Assembly: GCA_037132075.1 (NCBI GenBank)
Contig: JBAXPV010000016.1
Coordinates: 1-64,000 of the forward strand
Source of the DNA: JBAXPV01 sp037132075
Lineage (GTDB): Bacteria; Bacteroidota; Bacteroidia; Bacteroidales; CAIXZF01
Length of the DNA: 64,000 nt
Direction: 5' to 3'
Under the pieces are notes generated by a model. It saw only the letters and a list, made by a program, of their open reading frames with translations, searched no databases and had not been told where the DNA came from. The position numbers and the translations under genes are program-made. Positions 35,336-43,597 of this stretch are shown here, piece by piece (position 1 is the first letter of the stretch; every line of letters starts with the position of its first letter).

Positions 35336-35377
35336 TTCCTGATTTTGTGTAGGATTTTTCCTACAAGAAATCAGGAA
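35336..35377. repeat. Hairpin-forming inverted repeat upstream of the surface convoy
   Basis: A two-part perfect inverted repeat: 10-bp arms (35336-35345 and 35368-35377) enclose 6-bp arms TGTAGG/CCTACA around a short A/T loop, with a 2-nt mismatch between the stem parts. It lies in the 280-bp non-coding stretch 35201-35480, after the lipoprotein gene and before the first surface gene. No T-run follows on the minus strand. It may end the upstream transcript or serve as a regulatory site for the convoy. A small GATGAT-TTGCT-ATCATC inverted repeat sits nearby at about 35253-35269. Confidence 0.7.
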
Positions 35378-35480
35378 ATAGAAAAGCAAGCATAAGCGAA
35401 AATGCTTGATTTACAGTTACTTATAAAGAAAATTCAATTTGGATAATGACAGGAAAGAATGCTTTGTCTCCTTACAAATC

Positions 35481-36503
35481 CTAGAACCCCAAATTCATGC
35501 TTTTAATTTGAGCCTGGGTAAGGTCGTTCAGCTTAAAAGAACGGAGCTCATGATAACGGCTGGAAAAGATCCCGGTAGCATCCTGGGTGATCGCGCCGCT
35601 GGCGTTCGTAACGTTCGTATAATCAGGCTTTTCCTGCACAAGACTGGTCGAAGGAGCCGCAACATCAAGGTAGGTGCTGAATTCATCAGAAGCGACGTAA
35701 ACAAAAAGCTCAAGAGCACCATAATCGGCAGTGGAATGACCCTTTTGTCCGATATAACGCTTTAAACTCGCGTCAACCGGGATCTTCTGCGCAAGAAGAT
35801 CGAAAAAATATGCATTGGTATATTGCTGTGTCATCACCTCGCCACCAATATTGCCTACGGAACTTGTGGTGGGAAACTGCCAGTCTATGCTATGATAGAC
35901 TGTGTCAGTTGTGCCAGGCTTGACCTCCTTGTAATGAAAACGCATCAGCACCTGGTGTTTCTTTCCATTCACAGATGACTTCCAAACAATAGATCCGGGA
36001 ACTGCAGAGGTGAATCCTATCGAGGGAGGCTTTGGCTTGGTGATTTCAAAAGAAGACTCAAGTATCGTTTTGGAATGTATGGTCTTTCCGGTCTTTTTGT
36101 TGGTGATGACAAGCTTGAAAGTGTCAGTCTTGTATTGATTCAGGATCGTTTTCATATTCGCCTTATACAATACCTGTTTTGGGGCATAAAAAACTCCTGA
36201 GTCTTTGTTATAAATAGTCGTTGTGTCGAAAGTGACAGAATCAAGGAAGTTTCCCTTTTTGTAATGAATCTTTACATCCAGCGCATTTCCATAGCTGCTG
36301 GAGTCCTCCTCCTTTGCCATCAGCATCACATCGCCATCGCCAAGAAACGCTTTGTTGATTTTCAGAAAGGTAACACTATCCGATTGATCCAGAAGCCCAT
36401 AAACAATTGTGATGTCTTTGTAGCCGGAAGTGCTGTCAAATTCAGTAGTACATGCAAACAGCATGATACTTAGAAAGGATAGAAGGATAAACGCTTTTTT
36501 CAC
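35481..36503 (-). CDS. Predicted lipoprotein of unknown function
   Basis: 340 aa, beginning with GTG. The leader M-K-K-A-F-I-L-L-S-F-L-S-I-M-L-F-A-C places a lipobox Cys at residue 18, so the mature protein should be lipid-anchored in the envelope. The body is mixed beta strands (I-T-I-V-Y-G-L-L-D-Q-S-D, F-L-K-I-N-K-A-F-L-G-D-G) and resembles a widespread uncharacterised Bacteroidota lipoprotein family. I can assign no function. A perfect minus-7 box lies at 36508-36515, so transcription should start almost on the GTG and the mRNA may be nearly leaderless. No ATG alternative keeps the signal sequence. It is separated from the convoy downstream by a hairpin and is 55 bp after the LptF/LptG gene. 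Confidence 0.88.
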   Translation of the reverse strand: MKKAFILLSFLSIMLFACTTEFDSTSGYKDITIVYGLLDQSDSVTFLKINKAFLGDGDVMLMAKEEDSSSYGNALDVKIHYKKGNFLDSVTFDTTTIYNKDSGVFYAPKQVLYKANMKTILNQYKTDTFKLVITNKKTGKTIHSKTILESSFEITKPKPPSIGFTSAVPGSIVWKSSVNGKKHQVLMRFHYKEVKPGTTDTVYHSIDWQFPTTSSVGNIGGEVMTQQYTNAYFFDLLAQKIPVDASLKRYIGQKGHSTADYGALELFVYVASDEFSTYLDVAAPSTSLVQEKPDYTNVTNASGAITQDATGIFSSRYHELRSFKLNDLTQAQIKSMNLGF

Positions 36504-36507
36504 CGGG

Positions 36508-36515
36508 CAAAGATA
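36508..36515 (-). promoter_or_regulatory. Minus-7 box TATCTTTG for the lipoprotein gene
   Basis: Exact TA-nn-TTTG match on the minus strand, ending 4 bp before the GTG start codon at 36503. The usual distance from box to start of transcription would put the first base at or inside the start codon. Confidence 0.6.
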
Positions 36516-36558
36516 AGGGTTTTGCTATTTGGTTTATGTAAATTATAGCTGATCTGAT

Positions 36559-37656
36559 TTATTTTGGCGCTATACGCACCAGATAAACCCCCAGTAAGCC
36601 AAACAGCACGATAGGAAACCATACTGCAAGGAATGGCGAGAGATTTCCATTGACAGCAAAAGTATTGGAAATCTGCATAAACAGTATAAAAGCAAAGCTG
36701 ATGGTGATGCCAAAACCCAGGTGCATCCCGATCCCACCTCTGATCTTCCGGCTTGATAAGGCTACCCCGATAAAGGTAAGAACGATCGTGGCAAAAGGAG
36801 AGGCGATTCGACGATTTTTCTCAATCTCAAACTCAATCACATTTTCCGCCCCTTTCATCTTTTCTGAGTTAATGAATTTACGCAATTCCCAGAAACCCAT
36901 TGTTTTTGCGTTTTCTACACTGATATGAAGTTCTTCAGGCCTGAATCCCAGGACCGTATCGATTTTCTCACCCCTGGAAATGCGCTCTTTCATCCCATCA
37001 ATTCTCCTCAGGAAATACTTTTCAATAGTCCATCGTTGCCTGAGGCTGTCCCATACAATTTCATCAGAAGTCATCTTGTAAAATAAGCCGGTTTCGTTGA
37101 TTTTCTCGAGGGTAAAACGATAGCCTGTTCTGCGGTATGGGTTAAAGTTCTCGAGATAAATAAAGGTTCCCGGGCTGATTTGCATATGGATATCTACCTC
37201 GCTGTTTTTATTCACGTTTTTGATGTACCTGCTTTCAAAAAGCATGAGGTTTTTGTTGGTTTGAGGGATCACGAAGTTTGTGAGCATGAACGACATCAGG
37301 GCAATAACCATGGCAGCAATCAGGTATGGCCTCAAGAGGCGGTTGAAGCTCAGTCCGCTACTCAGAATGGCAACAATTTCGGTATTTCCGGCCATCTTCG
37401 AAGTAAAAAAGATAACCGAGATAAAGGTGAATAAGGCCGAGAATAGATTGACGAAATAGGGGATGAAATTGAGATAATAGTCGAAGATTATCGCCTTTAC
37501 CGGGGCTGCCTTTTCGATGAAGTCGTCGACTTTCTCTGAGATGTCAAATATGATGACGATGATGAGGATCAGCGTGATGGCATAAAAGAATGTCCCCAGG
37601 AATTTCCTGATGATATACAGGTCGAGTATTTTGAGTCGAAAAATATTCTTGAACAT
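36559..37656 (-). CDS. LptF/LptG family permease (YjgP/YjgQ)
   Basis: 365 aa from the ATG at 37656. The open frame extends to 37704, but that part overlaps tgt and is hydrophilic, while M-F-K-N-I-F-R-L-K-I-L-D-L-Y-I-I-R-K-F is the typical family start. LptF and LptG are the inner-membrane permeases of the LptB2FGC ABC transporter that extracts lipopolysaccharide for export. Three N-terminal membrane segments (T-F-F-Y-A-I-T-L-I-L-I-I-V; Y-F-V-N-L-F-S-A-L-F-T-F; L-I-A-A-M-V-I-A-L-M), a periplasmic jellyroll region (about 130-280) and three C-terminal segments fit the fold. Whether it is F or G cannot be told from one sequence. It starts 5 bp after the tgt stop, so the two are co-transcribed. 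Confidence 0.93.
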   Translation of the reverse strand: MFKNIFRLKILDLYIIRKFLGTFFYAITLILIIVIIFDISEKVDDFIEKAAPVKAIIFDYYLNFIPYFVNLFSALFTFISVIFFTSKMAGNTEIVAILSSGLSFNRLLRPYLIAAMVIALMSFMLTNFVIPQTNKNLMLFESRYIKNVNKNSEVDIHMQISPGTFIYLENFNPYRRTGYRFTLEKINETGLFYKMTSDEIVWDSLRQRWTIEKYFLRRIDGMKERISRGEKIDTVLGFRPEELHISVENAKTMGFWELRKFINSEKMKGAENVIEFEIEKNRRIASPFATIVLTFIGVALSSRKIRGGIGMHLGFGITISFAFILFMQISNTFAVNGNLSPFLAVWFPIVLFGLLGVYLVRIAPK

Positions 37657-37661
37657 CAGGA

Positions 37662-38792
37662 TTAGACTCTTTGCTGAAGTTTGGTGACCATGACATTCTT
37701 CCATCCGGCGAACGTCCCTTCCGTGATTTTCTCCCTCACTTCTTTCATCAGGTTCAGGTAAAAGCCGAGGTTGTGCACTGTGGCGATCATCGGGCCGAGC
37801 ATTTCCCCGGCCACAAAGAGATGCCTGACAAAAGCACGGCTATAGGCCTGGTCTACAAAAGAAGTCCCTTCCGGATCAAGCGGGCTGTGGTCATTTTTCC
37901 ATTTTTCGTTTTTCATATTGAGGATCCCCTGGCTCGTGAACAACATCCCGTTGCGCCCGTTCCGGGTCGGCATCACACAATCGAACATGTCGATGCCAAG
38001 CGCAATGCATTCCAGAAGGTTCGCAGGTGTCCCAACACCCATCAGGTAACGGGGTTTGTCGGCCGGTAGTATGGCACAAACTTTCTCCGTCATCTCATAC
38101 ATCATCTCCGCAGGCTCTCCCACCGACAAACCTCCTATGGCATTGCCTTCGGCGCCGGTTTCCGCAATCACTTCTGCAGATTTCATCCGCAGATCGCCGT
38201 AAACACTCCCCTGGACAATAGGAAAGAAGCTCTGTGAATGACCATAAAGCGGTTCTGTGTTCTGAAAATGGTGCCAGGCACGCTTCAGCCAACGGTGTGT
38301 CAGGTCTAGCGACTTACTCGCATAGTCGTAATCACAGGGGTATGGCGTACATTCATCCAGCGCCATGATGATGTCACCACCTATAATGCGCTGTGTGTCA
38401 ACAGTATTCTCAGGAGTGAAGCTGTGACGACTGCCATCAATGTGGGATTGAAAAATAACTCCGTCCTCTTTGATTTTACGGGTACCTGCCAGCGAAAAGA
38501 CCTGGTAACCCCCACTGTCGGTCAGGATCGCCCGGTCCCATCCATTGAATTTATGAAGACCACCGGCTGCCGACAAAACGTCAAGACCCGGTCGCAAAAA
38601 AAGGTGATAGGTGTTTCCCAGCATGATTTTCGCATCAAGCTTGTCCTTCAGATCGTTGATATGGAGCGCCTTAACCGCGCCCGCCGTGCCAACTGGCATG
38701 AAGACCGGAGTCTGGATGCTGCCATGATCGGTCAGGATCTCGCCTCTTCGGGCAGCGCTGGCAGTATCATGGTCGAGTATCCTGAATTTCAT
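37662..38792 (-). CDS. tgt: Queuine tRNA-ribosyltransferase
   Basis: 376 aa. It exchanges guanine 34 of GUN-anticodon tRNAs (Asp, Asn, His, Tyr) for the queuosine precursor base. Seen: the N-terminal G-E-I-L-T-D-H-G-S-I-Q-T-P-V-F-M-P-V-G-T, the substrate-pocket I-L-T-D-S-G-G-Y-Q-V-F-S-L, G-G-L-S-V-G-E-P, and the catalytic D-M-F-D-C-V-M-P-T-R-N-G-R-N-G. Odd point: the usual C-x-C-x-x-C zinc triad before the Y-x-R-A-Y-L-R-H-L helix is absent. The corresponding stretch reads D-P-E-G-T-S-F-V-D-Q-A-Y-S-R-A-F-V-R-H-L with no cysteine. I recall Bacteroidota Tgt sequences sharing this, so it is probably a lineage trait. First gene of a two-gene unit with the LptF/LptG permease, and divergent from the glycosyltransferase. 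Confidence 0.97.
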   Translation of the reverse strand: MKFRILDHDTASAARRGEILTDHGSIQTPVFMPVGTAGAVKALHINDLKDKLDAKIMLGNTYHLFLRPGLDVLSAAGGLHKFNGWDRAILTDSGGYQVFSLAGTRKIKEDGVIFQSHIDGSRHSFTPENTVDTQRIIGGDIIMALDECTPYPCDYDYASKSLDLTHRWLKRAWHHFQNTEPLYGHSQSFFPIVQGSVYGDLRMKSAEVIAETGAEGNAIGGLSVGEPAEMMYEMTEKVCAILPADKPRYLMGVGTPANLLECIALGIDMFDCVMPTRNGRNGMLFTSQGILNMKNEKWKNDHSPLDPEGTSFVDQAYSRAFVRHLFVAGEMLGPMIATVHNLGFYLNLMKEVREKITEGTFAGWKNVMVTKLQQRV

Positions 38793-38845
38793 GGGGATAA
38801 GGTTCTGAATAAAAATGATTTGTGAGGAAGAAGTAAAAAAACGGG

Positions 38846-38853
38846 CAAAGATA
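38846..38853 (-). promoter_or_regulatory. Minus-7 box TATCTTTG for tgt-lptF/G
   Basis: Exact TA-nn-TTTG match on the minus strand, 53 bp before the tgt start. It forms a divergent pair with the plus-strand box at 38877-38884. No convincing minus-33 TTTG was seen. Confidence 0.6.
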
Positions 38854-38876
38854 AGTCTTATTCCCGTAGAATCTGA

Positions 38877-38884
38877 TACTTTTG
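38877..38884 (+). promoter_or_regulatory. Minus-7 box TACTTTTG for the glycosyltransferase operon
   Basis: Exact TA-nn-TTTG match on the plus strand, 9 bp before the ATG at 38894. The leader would be very short, which leaves the second ATG at 38909 as a possible start. Confidence 0.55.
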
Positions 38885-38893
38885 CCAGCTCAT

Positions 38894-40036
38894 ATGGAAA
38901 GCTTTTGGATGGACCCGGCCTTTTTCCGGACCTTTTTGTTTTGTGTCTTCATCGCCTTTGCTGTCGCCGCCCTTGTTCAGTTGATTTTCTTCTGGGGTGT
39001 CTTCAGTCGCCTTGCGTTTTACAAGAAGAAACAACCGCCGGCAGCTCAGAAACCTGTTTCTATCGTCATCTGCGCCCGCAATGAATACCTCCACCTGAAA
39101 AAGAACCTTCCCATCATCATGGATCAGGAATATCCTGATTTTGAGGTTGTCGTCGTCAACGACTCCTCTGATGATGATACAGAATTTTTGCTGAAAGCTT
39201 TCATGGAGCAATATCCCCGCTTGAGTGTGGTTCATTTCAGGGAAAACAGGAACTTCTTCTCAGGGAAAAAATTCCCGCTCGCACTGGGCATCAAATCAGC
39301 AAAACATGATACTATCCTCCTGACAGAAGCCGATTGCCGTCCTTCTTCAGCCTTTTGGCTTCGTAATATGCAAAATGCATACAGCGATTCTGCCAATATG
39401 GTGCTGGGCTATTCCAGGATTGAACAAAACAAAGGCTTGTTCGACAAGATGATACGTTTCGACGCTGTCTTCCGGGCTATGAAATATCTTTCGTATGCCA
39501 TGGCCGGGATGCCTTATACGGGAGTCGGGAAAAACCTCAGCTATACCAAAACCTTGTTTTACAAGAGCAAAGGCTTTATCTCTCACTATACCATTCGTTT
39601 CGGGGATGATGACCTCTTCGTCAACCGCAATGCCAGCGCACTCGCTACCCGTGTCGAGCTAAGCCCCGAATCACATACCGTGTCAACTACCACCTATACC
39701 TTCAGCCGTTGGGTGAAAAAGAGAAAACGACAATTGACCACTGCACGTTATTATAGCAAAAAACACAAATTCATCCTGGGCAGTTTCACCATGACCCAAT
39801 TGCTGTTTTATCTTTGTTTTATCCCTTTGGTCATATGGAAAGTAGAATTATATATAGTGTTGGGACTTTTTGGCCTTCGCATGGCCTCAGCGCTCATTGT
39901 GTTTAAAAGGTGTATGAAAACTTTACATGAGCAAAAATTGTTATTATATTTGCCCCTGTTTGAGTTGATGCTCGTGTTTTTGACACCGCTGCTTTCGCTC
40001 TCTGCCTCTGTTGTTAAACAAGATAAATGGAAGTAA
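38894..40036 (+). CDS. Membrane-associated family 2 glycosyltransferase
   Basis: 380 aa from the ATG at 38894. An upstream in-frame TTG at 38882 overlaps the predicted promoter, and ATG 38909 is an alternative start. An N-terminal membrane helix (F-L-F-C-V-F-I-A-F-A-V-A-A-L) is followed by a GT-A domain: V-S-I-V-I-C-A-R-N-E, F-E-V-V-V-V-N-D-S-S-D-D, the acidic metal-binding region I-L-L-T-E-A-D-C-R-P, and the later G-D-D-D-L-F-V-N-R motif typical of GT2 enzymes using nucleotide sugars. Two or three hydrophobic C-terminal helices complete it. It probably adds a sugar to a lipid or surface polymer at the inner membrane; the substrate is unknown. It overlaps the following sigma factor gene by 10 bp, so the two are translationally coupled. 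Confidence 0.93.
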   Translation: MESFWMDPAFFRTFLFCVFIAFAVAALVQLIFFWGVFSRLAFYKKKQPPAAQKPVSIVICARNEYLHLKKNLPIIMDQEYPDFEVVVVNDSSDDDTEFLLKAFMEQYPRLSVVHFRENRNFFSGKKFPLALGIKSAKHDTILLTEADCRPSSAFWLRNMQNAYSDSANMVLGYSRIEQNKGLFDKMIRFDAVFRAMKYLSYAMAGMPYTGVGKNLSYTKTLFYKSKGFISHYTIRFGDDDLFVNRNASALATRVELSPESHTVSTTTYTFSRWVKKRKRQLTTARYYSKKHKFILGSFTMTQLLFYLCFIPLVIWKVELYIVLGLFGLRMASALIVFKRCMKTLHEQKLLLYLPLFELMLVFLTPLLSLSASVVKQDKWK

Positions 40037-40638
40037 ATTCCTTACTGACCGACAAAGCGATCCGTGATTTCAAGCTTGTAAAAAGGGCTCTTGACCAGGG
40101 TGACCAGTTTGCGTATGCTGAGTTAATGACGAACTACAGGGATTCTCTGTATTTCATGATGCTCAAGATGACCAATGATCCGACAGATGCGGACGACCTT
40201 ACCATCGAAGCCTTTGGTAAAGCTTTTAAGAATCTGCATCAGTATGCCCCGGAATATGCCTTCAGCACCTGGCTGTTTAAAATCGCTTCAAACAACTGTA
40301 TCGACTTCATGCGTAAGAAAAAACGTTCGACATTTTCAATGGATCGTTCGTATTTCGAAAACCAGGAAGGCGAAGACCTGAGCAGTCGTATTCCTTCTGA
40401 ACTCCTTGACCCGGAAGAGACTTATGTTAAAAAGCAAAAGATAAAACTGATGCGCCAGGTCGTTGAGAAGCTGAAACCTCATTACCGCCAGCTGGTGGAG
40501 ATGCGCTATTTCCAGGAGTTATCCTATGAGGAAATTGCCACTGAACTTGAGCTCCCGCTTGGAACCGTGAAGGCACAACTCTTCAGGGCTCGTGAGTTTT
40601 TATACAACATCCTGAAACATTCCCAGGATAAAATCTAG
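40027..40638 (+). CDS. ECF-type RNA polymerase sigma factor
   Basis: 203 aa. Sigma-70 region 2 lies at about residues 25-95 (Y-R-D-S-L-Y-F-M-M-L-K-M, D-A-D-D-L-T-I-E-A-F, F-S-T-W-L-F-K-I-A-S-N-N-C-I-D-F-M-R). Region 4 lies at about 140-195 (Y-R-Q-L-V-E-M-R-Y-F-Q-E-L-S-Y-E-E-I-A, L-P-L-G-T-V-K-A-Q-L-F-R-A-R). There is no region 1 or 3, as in ECF sigmas. No anti-sigma factor is next to it, and the gene overlaps an upstream glycosyltransferase gene, so it looks like one of the housekeeping-like solitary sigmas common in Bacteroidota. Its targets cannot be told from the sequence. Confidence 0.95.
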   Translation: MEVNSLLTDKAIRDFKLVKRALDQGDQFAYAELMTNYRDSLYFMMLKMTNDPTDADDLTIEAFGKAFKNLHQYAPEYAFSTWLFKIASNNCIDFMRKKKRSTFSMDRSYFENQEGEDLSSRIPSELLDPEETYVKKQKIKLMRQVVEKLKPHYRQLVEMRYFQELSYEEIATELELPLGTVKAQLFRAREFLYNILKHSQDKI

Positions 40639-40682
40639 CGATATCTTCGATTATTTCTTTAAACACCAAAAAAATAACAAAA

Positions 40683-41540
40683 ATGAGAACAAAACATTGG
40701 CTGATCATTTTAGCACTTGCCCTCCCCTTGGTTTGGAGCTGCAAACAAAAGGAACTTGACGCACTCAAAGGTGATAATCAGCGCTTAAGCGCCGAAACTG
40801 TAAAAAAAGACTCTACCATTAGCCTGCTGTTCAAGGCCTTCAACGAGATCGAGGAAAACCTCGAAGTGATTAAATCAAAACAAAGCGTGATTTCTCAATC
40901 AGCTTCTTCCAAAACAGAATTGAGTACCGATGCCCGTGAACGCATCAATAACGACATTCAGTTCATCAATGACCTGATGGATAAAAACAAACGGAAGATC
41001 GCATCACTCAACAAACATTTAAAGAGTGCGAACCTGAAAATTGCAGAATTTGAGAAAGTCGTGGGACGTATGCAAAAACAAATCGATGATAAAGACATTG
41101 AGCTCAATGGCTTAAAAGACCAACTCGTGAAGATGAACTTTAAAGTCGAAGAGCTGAATGCCCGCGTTGACACCCTCGTTCAGGAAAGCCAGGGCAAGAC
41201 GAAGATCATCGAAGGCCAGACCTCAGAACTCAATACAGCGTATTATGTTTTCGGCACGCAAAAAGAGTTTAAAGACAAAGGCATCGTCACCAAAGCCGGC
41301 GGATTGTTTGGCGGAAAGAAACTGGGCACCGACCTCGACCGTTCTTATTTCACGAAAATCGATATCACCAAGGTGAAAGAGATTCCGCTGAACTGTAAGA
41401 AAGCCAAGCTGCTCACCACCCATGCCACTGGCACATATACGCTGCAGCAAACCGGCAAAAAAGTTGACAAGATCATCATCACCGATCCTGCGAAGTTCTG
41501 GGAAGTTTCCAAATACCTGGTCATCGAGATCGAACAATAA
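40683..41540 (+). CDS. Coiled-coil envelope lipoprotein of unknown function
   Basis: 285 aa. The leader ends in L-V-W-S-C, giving a lipobox Cys at residue 20. Residues about 22-185 are heptad-rich and highly charged, including K-I-A-S-L-N-K-H-L-K-S-A-N-L-K-I and Q-I-D-D-K-D-I-E-L, a long coiled coil. A compact C-terminal domain (about 190-285) follows, starting Y-Y-V-F-G-T-Q-K-E-F-K-D-K-G-I and containing G-G-L-F-G-G-K-K-L. Proteins of this plan are widespread in Bacteroidota without a known job. It lies 44 bp after the sigma factor gene and 8 bp before hutU, so it is likely co-transcribed with them. Confidence 0.9.
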   Translation: MRTKHWLIILALALPLVWSCKQKELDALKGDNQRLSAETVKKDSTISLLFKAFNEIEENLEVIKSKQSVISQSASSKTELSTDARERINNDIQFINDLMDKNKRKIASLNKHLKSANLKIAEFEKVVGRMQKQIDDKDIELNGLKDQLVKMNFKVEELNARVDTLVQESQGKTKIIEGQTSELNTAYYVFGTQKEFKDKGIVTKAGGLFGGKKLGTDLDRSYFTKIDITKVKEIPLNCKKAKLLTTHATGTYTLQQTGKKVDKIIITDPAKFWEVSKYLVIEIEQ

Positions 41541-41548
41541 TATTTCTT

Positions 41549-43549
41549 ATGAATAGTTCTGAATTCCGGAATGCCATCAGGCAAGGCATTCCGGACGAAT
41601 TACCCCAGCCACGGGATTACGATCCCACGGTAAACCATGCCCCGAAAAGAAAAGACATCCTCGCTACAGTGGATAAAAAACTGGCAATCCGAAATGCCTT
41701 GCGCTACTTCCCTGCAAAACACCACCCCGTGCTGGCAAAAGAATTTACCCAGGAACTGAAAGATTATGGCCGGGTTTATATGTACCGTTTTCGCCCTGAG
41801 TATGAGATCTATGCCAGGCCGATTTCTGAATATCCTGCCCAAACCCCACAGGCAGCCGCCATCATGCTGATGATCCAGAATAACCTGGACAAAAAAGTAG
41901 CGCAACATCCGCATGAACTGATCACCTATGGTGGCAATGGCGCTGTTTTCCAGAACTGGGCACAGTACCTGATTTGCATGAAATACCTTTCGGAAATGAC
42001 TGAAGAGCAGACGCTTGCCATGTATTCAGGCCACCCGATGGGCCTTTTCCCATCGCATCCTGAGGCGCCACGCGTGGTGGTGACCAATGGCATGATGATC
42101 CCTAATTATTCCAAGCCGGATGACTGGGAACGATTTAATGCATTGGGTGTCACACAGTATGGCCAGATGACTGCCGGTTCTTATATGTATATCGGCCCCC
42201 AGGGTATCGTACACGGGACCACCATCACGGTGTTAAATGCAGGACGACTGCAAGGAAATGAAGACCTGGGCGGAAAGATATTTGTGACCTCAGGTCTCGG
42301 CGGAATGTCAGGCGCACAGCCCAAAGCCACCGTCATTGCCGGCGCAGTGTGCGTCGTTGCTGAGATTAATCCCATGGCTACCCGGGTTCGTCACGAACAG
42401 GGTTGGGTTGATGAAGTCTTCACCTCCTTGGATGAACTGATCCTGCGTATCGAGAAGGCCAGAATTTCGAAAGAAGCGGTCTCTCTTGCCTACCAGGGCA
42501 ATGTGGTCGACCTCTGGGAGCGCCTGGCAGATGAAAATGTTAAAATTGAGCTGGGTTCTGACCAGACCTCATTGCACAATCCCTGGGCTGGCGGATATTA
42601 CCCTGCCGGTCTCAGCTTTGAAGCTTCCAAAAAGATGATGGTGGAAGATCCTGAGCAGTTTAAGGTAGAAGTTAGGAAGTCATTGTGTCGTCAGATTGCC
42701 GCCATCAACAGGCTTAGCGACCAGGGGATGTATTTCTGGGATTATGGCAATGCCTTTTTGCTCGAAGCCGGCAGGGCAGAGGCAGCAGTGTTTAAATCGC
42801 CCGGGAAATTCCGATATCCTTCTTATGTGGAAGATATCATGGGCCCGATGTGCTTCGACTTTGGCTTTGGACCTTTCCGCTGGGTCTGTACTTCCGGTGA
42901 TGCCGCCGACCTCAGGATTACTGACAAAATCGCCGGTGATGTCCTGGAAGAGATGCTTGCCACGGCTACTGCTGATATTCAGCAGCAGTTGAATGATAAC
43001 TTATTATGGATCAGGGCTGCAGAGAAAAATAAACTGGTCGTTGGCTCCCAGGCCCGCATCCTTTATGCTGATTGTGAAGGCAGGACTCGTATCGCCACTG
43101 CCTTCAACAAGGCAATAAAAGAAGGTAAAATTTCAGCAGCTGTCGTTTTGGGCAGGGATCATCACGATGTCAGCGGAACAGATTCTCCGTACCGCGAAAC
43201 CGCCAATATCACCGATGGCTCTCAATTTACAGCGGATATGGCTGTTCAGAATGTGATCGGCGATGCCTTCAGAGGCGCAACCTGGGTTTCTTTACACAAT
43301 GGCGGAGGCGTGGGTTGGGGTGAAGTCATCAACGGCGGATTTGGCATGCTTCTTGATGGTTCTGATAGTGCCGACAGAAGGTTAAGAAATATGCTTCACT
43401 GGGATGTAAACAATGGGATTTCGCGTAGGGGATGGGCCCGGAATCCTGGGGCTATTGCCGCAATACAGCGCGCCATGATTGCGGAACCGAAGCTGAATGT
43501 GACGATACCTTTTACGGCAAGTGATGATTTAATTGACTCCCTGTTTTAA
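41549..43549 (+). CDS. hutU: Urocanate hydratase
   Basis: 666 aa, the long form usual in Bacteroidota rather than the roughly 555-aa proteobacterial form. It adds water to urocanate to give imidazolone propionate, the second step of histidine breakdown, using tightly bound NAD as electrophile. Recognisable blocks are Y-G-G-N-G-A-V-F-Q-N-W-A-Q-Y, Y-S-G-H-P-M-G-L-F-P-S, G-L-G-G-M-S-G-A-Q-P (NAD-binding), S-D-Q-T-S-L-H-N-P-W-A-G-G-Y-Y-P and C-T-S-G-D-A-A-D-L. No hutH, hutI or ftcD neighbour is present, so the rest of the pathway must be elsewhere. It starts 8 bp after the coiled-coil lipoprotein gene. Confidence 0.97.
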   Translation: MNSSEFRNAIRQGIPDELPQPRDYDPTVNHAPKRKDILATVDKKLAIRNALRYFPAKHHPVLAKEFTQELKDYGRVYMYRFRPEYEIYARPISEYPAQTPQAAAIMLMIQNNLDKKVAQHPHELITYGGNGAVFQNWAQYLICMKYLSEMTEEQTLAMYSGHPMGLFPSHPEAPRVVVTNGMMIPNYSKPDDWERFNALGVTQYGQMTAGSYMYIGPQGIVHGTTITVLNAGRLQGNEDLGGKIFVTSGLGGMSGAQPKATVIAGAVCVVAEINPMATRVRHEQGWVDEVFTSLDELILRIEKARISKEAVSLAYQGNVVDLWERLADENVKIELGSDQTSLHNPWAGGYYPAGLSFEASKKMMVEDPEQFKVEVRKSLCRQIAAINRLSDQGMYFWDYGNAFLLEAGRAEAAVFKSPGKFRYPSYVEDIMGPMCFDFGFGPFRWVCTSGDAADLRITDKIAGDVLEEMLATATADIQQQLNDNLLWIRAAEKNKLVVGSQARILYADCEGRTRIATAFNKAIKEGKISAAVVLGRDHHDVSGTDSPYRETANITDGSQFTADMAVQNVIGDAFRGATWVSLHNGGGVGWGEVINGGFGMLLDGSDSADRRLRNMLHWDVNNGISRRGWARNPGAIAAIQRAMIAEPKLNVTIPFTASDDLIDSLF

Positions 43550-43565
43550 ACCTTAATTTTTGAAG

Positions 43566-43573
43566 TAACTTTG
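43566..43573 (+). promoter_or_regulatory. Minus-7 box TAACTTTG for the T9SS cargo gene
   Basis: Exact TA-nn-TTTG match 24 bp before the ATG at 43598, in the short gap after hutU. It suggests independent transcription of the following gene. Confidence 0.6.
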
Positions 43574-43597
43574 CACCCGATTTAACAAAAAAAAATC

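Noticed and set aside
40027..40638. ECF sigma/anti-sigma polysaccharide-utilisation control of the surface convoy
   Set aside because: There is no FecR-type anti-sigma and no SusC/SusD pair in the window. The sigma gene overlaps a glycosyltransferase gene about 5 kb away on the other strand, so a link to the convoy cannot be supported.
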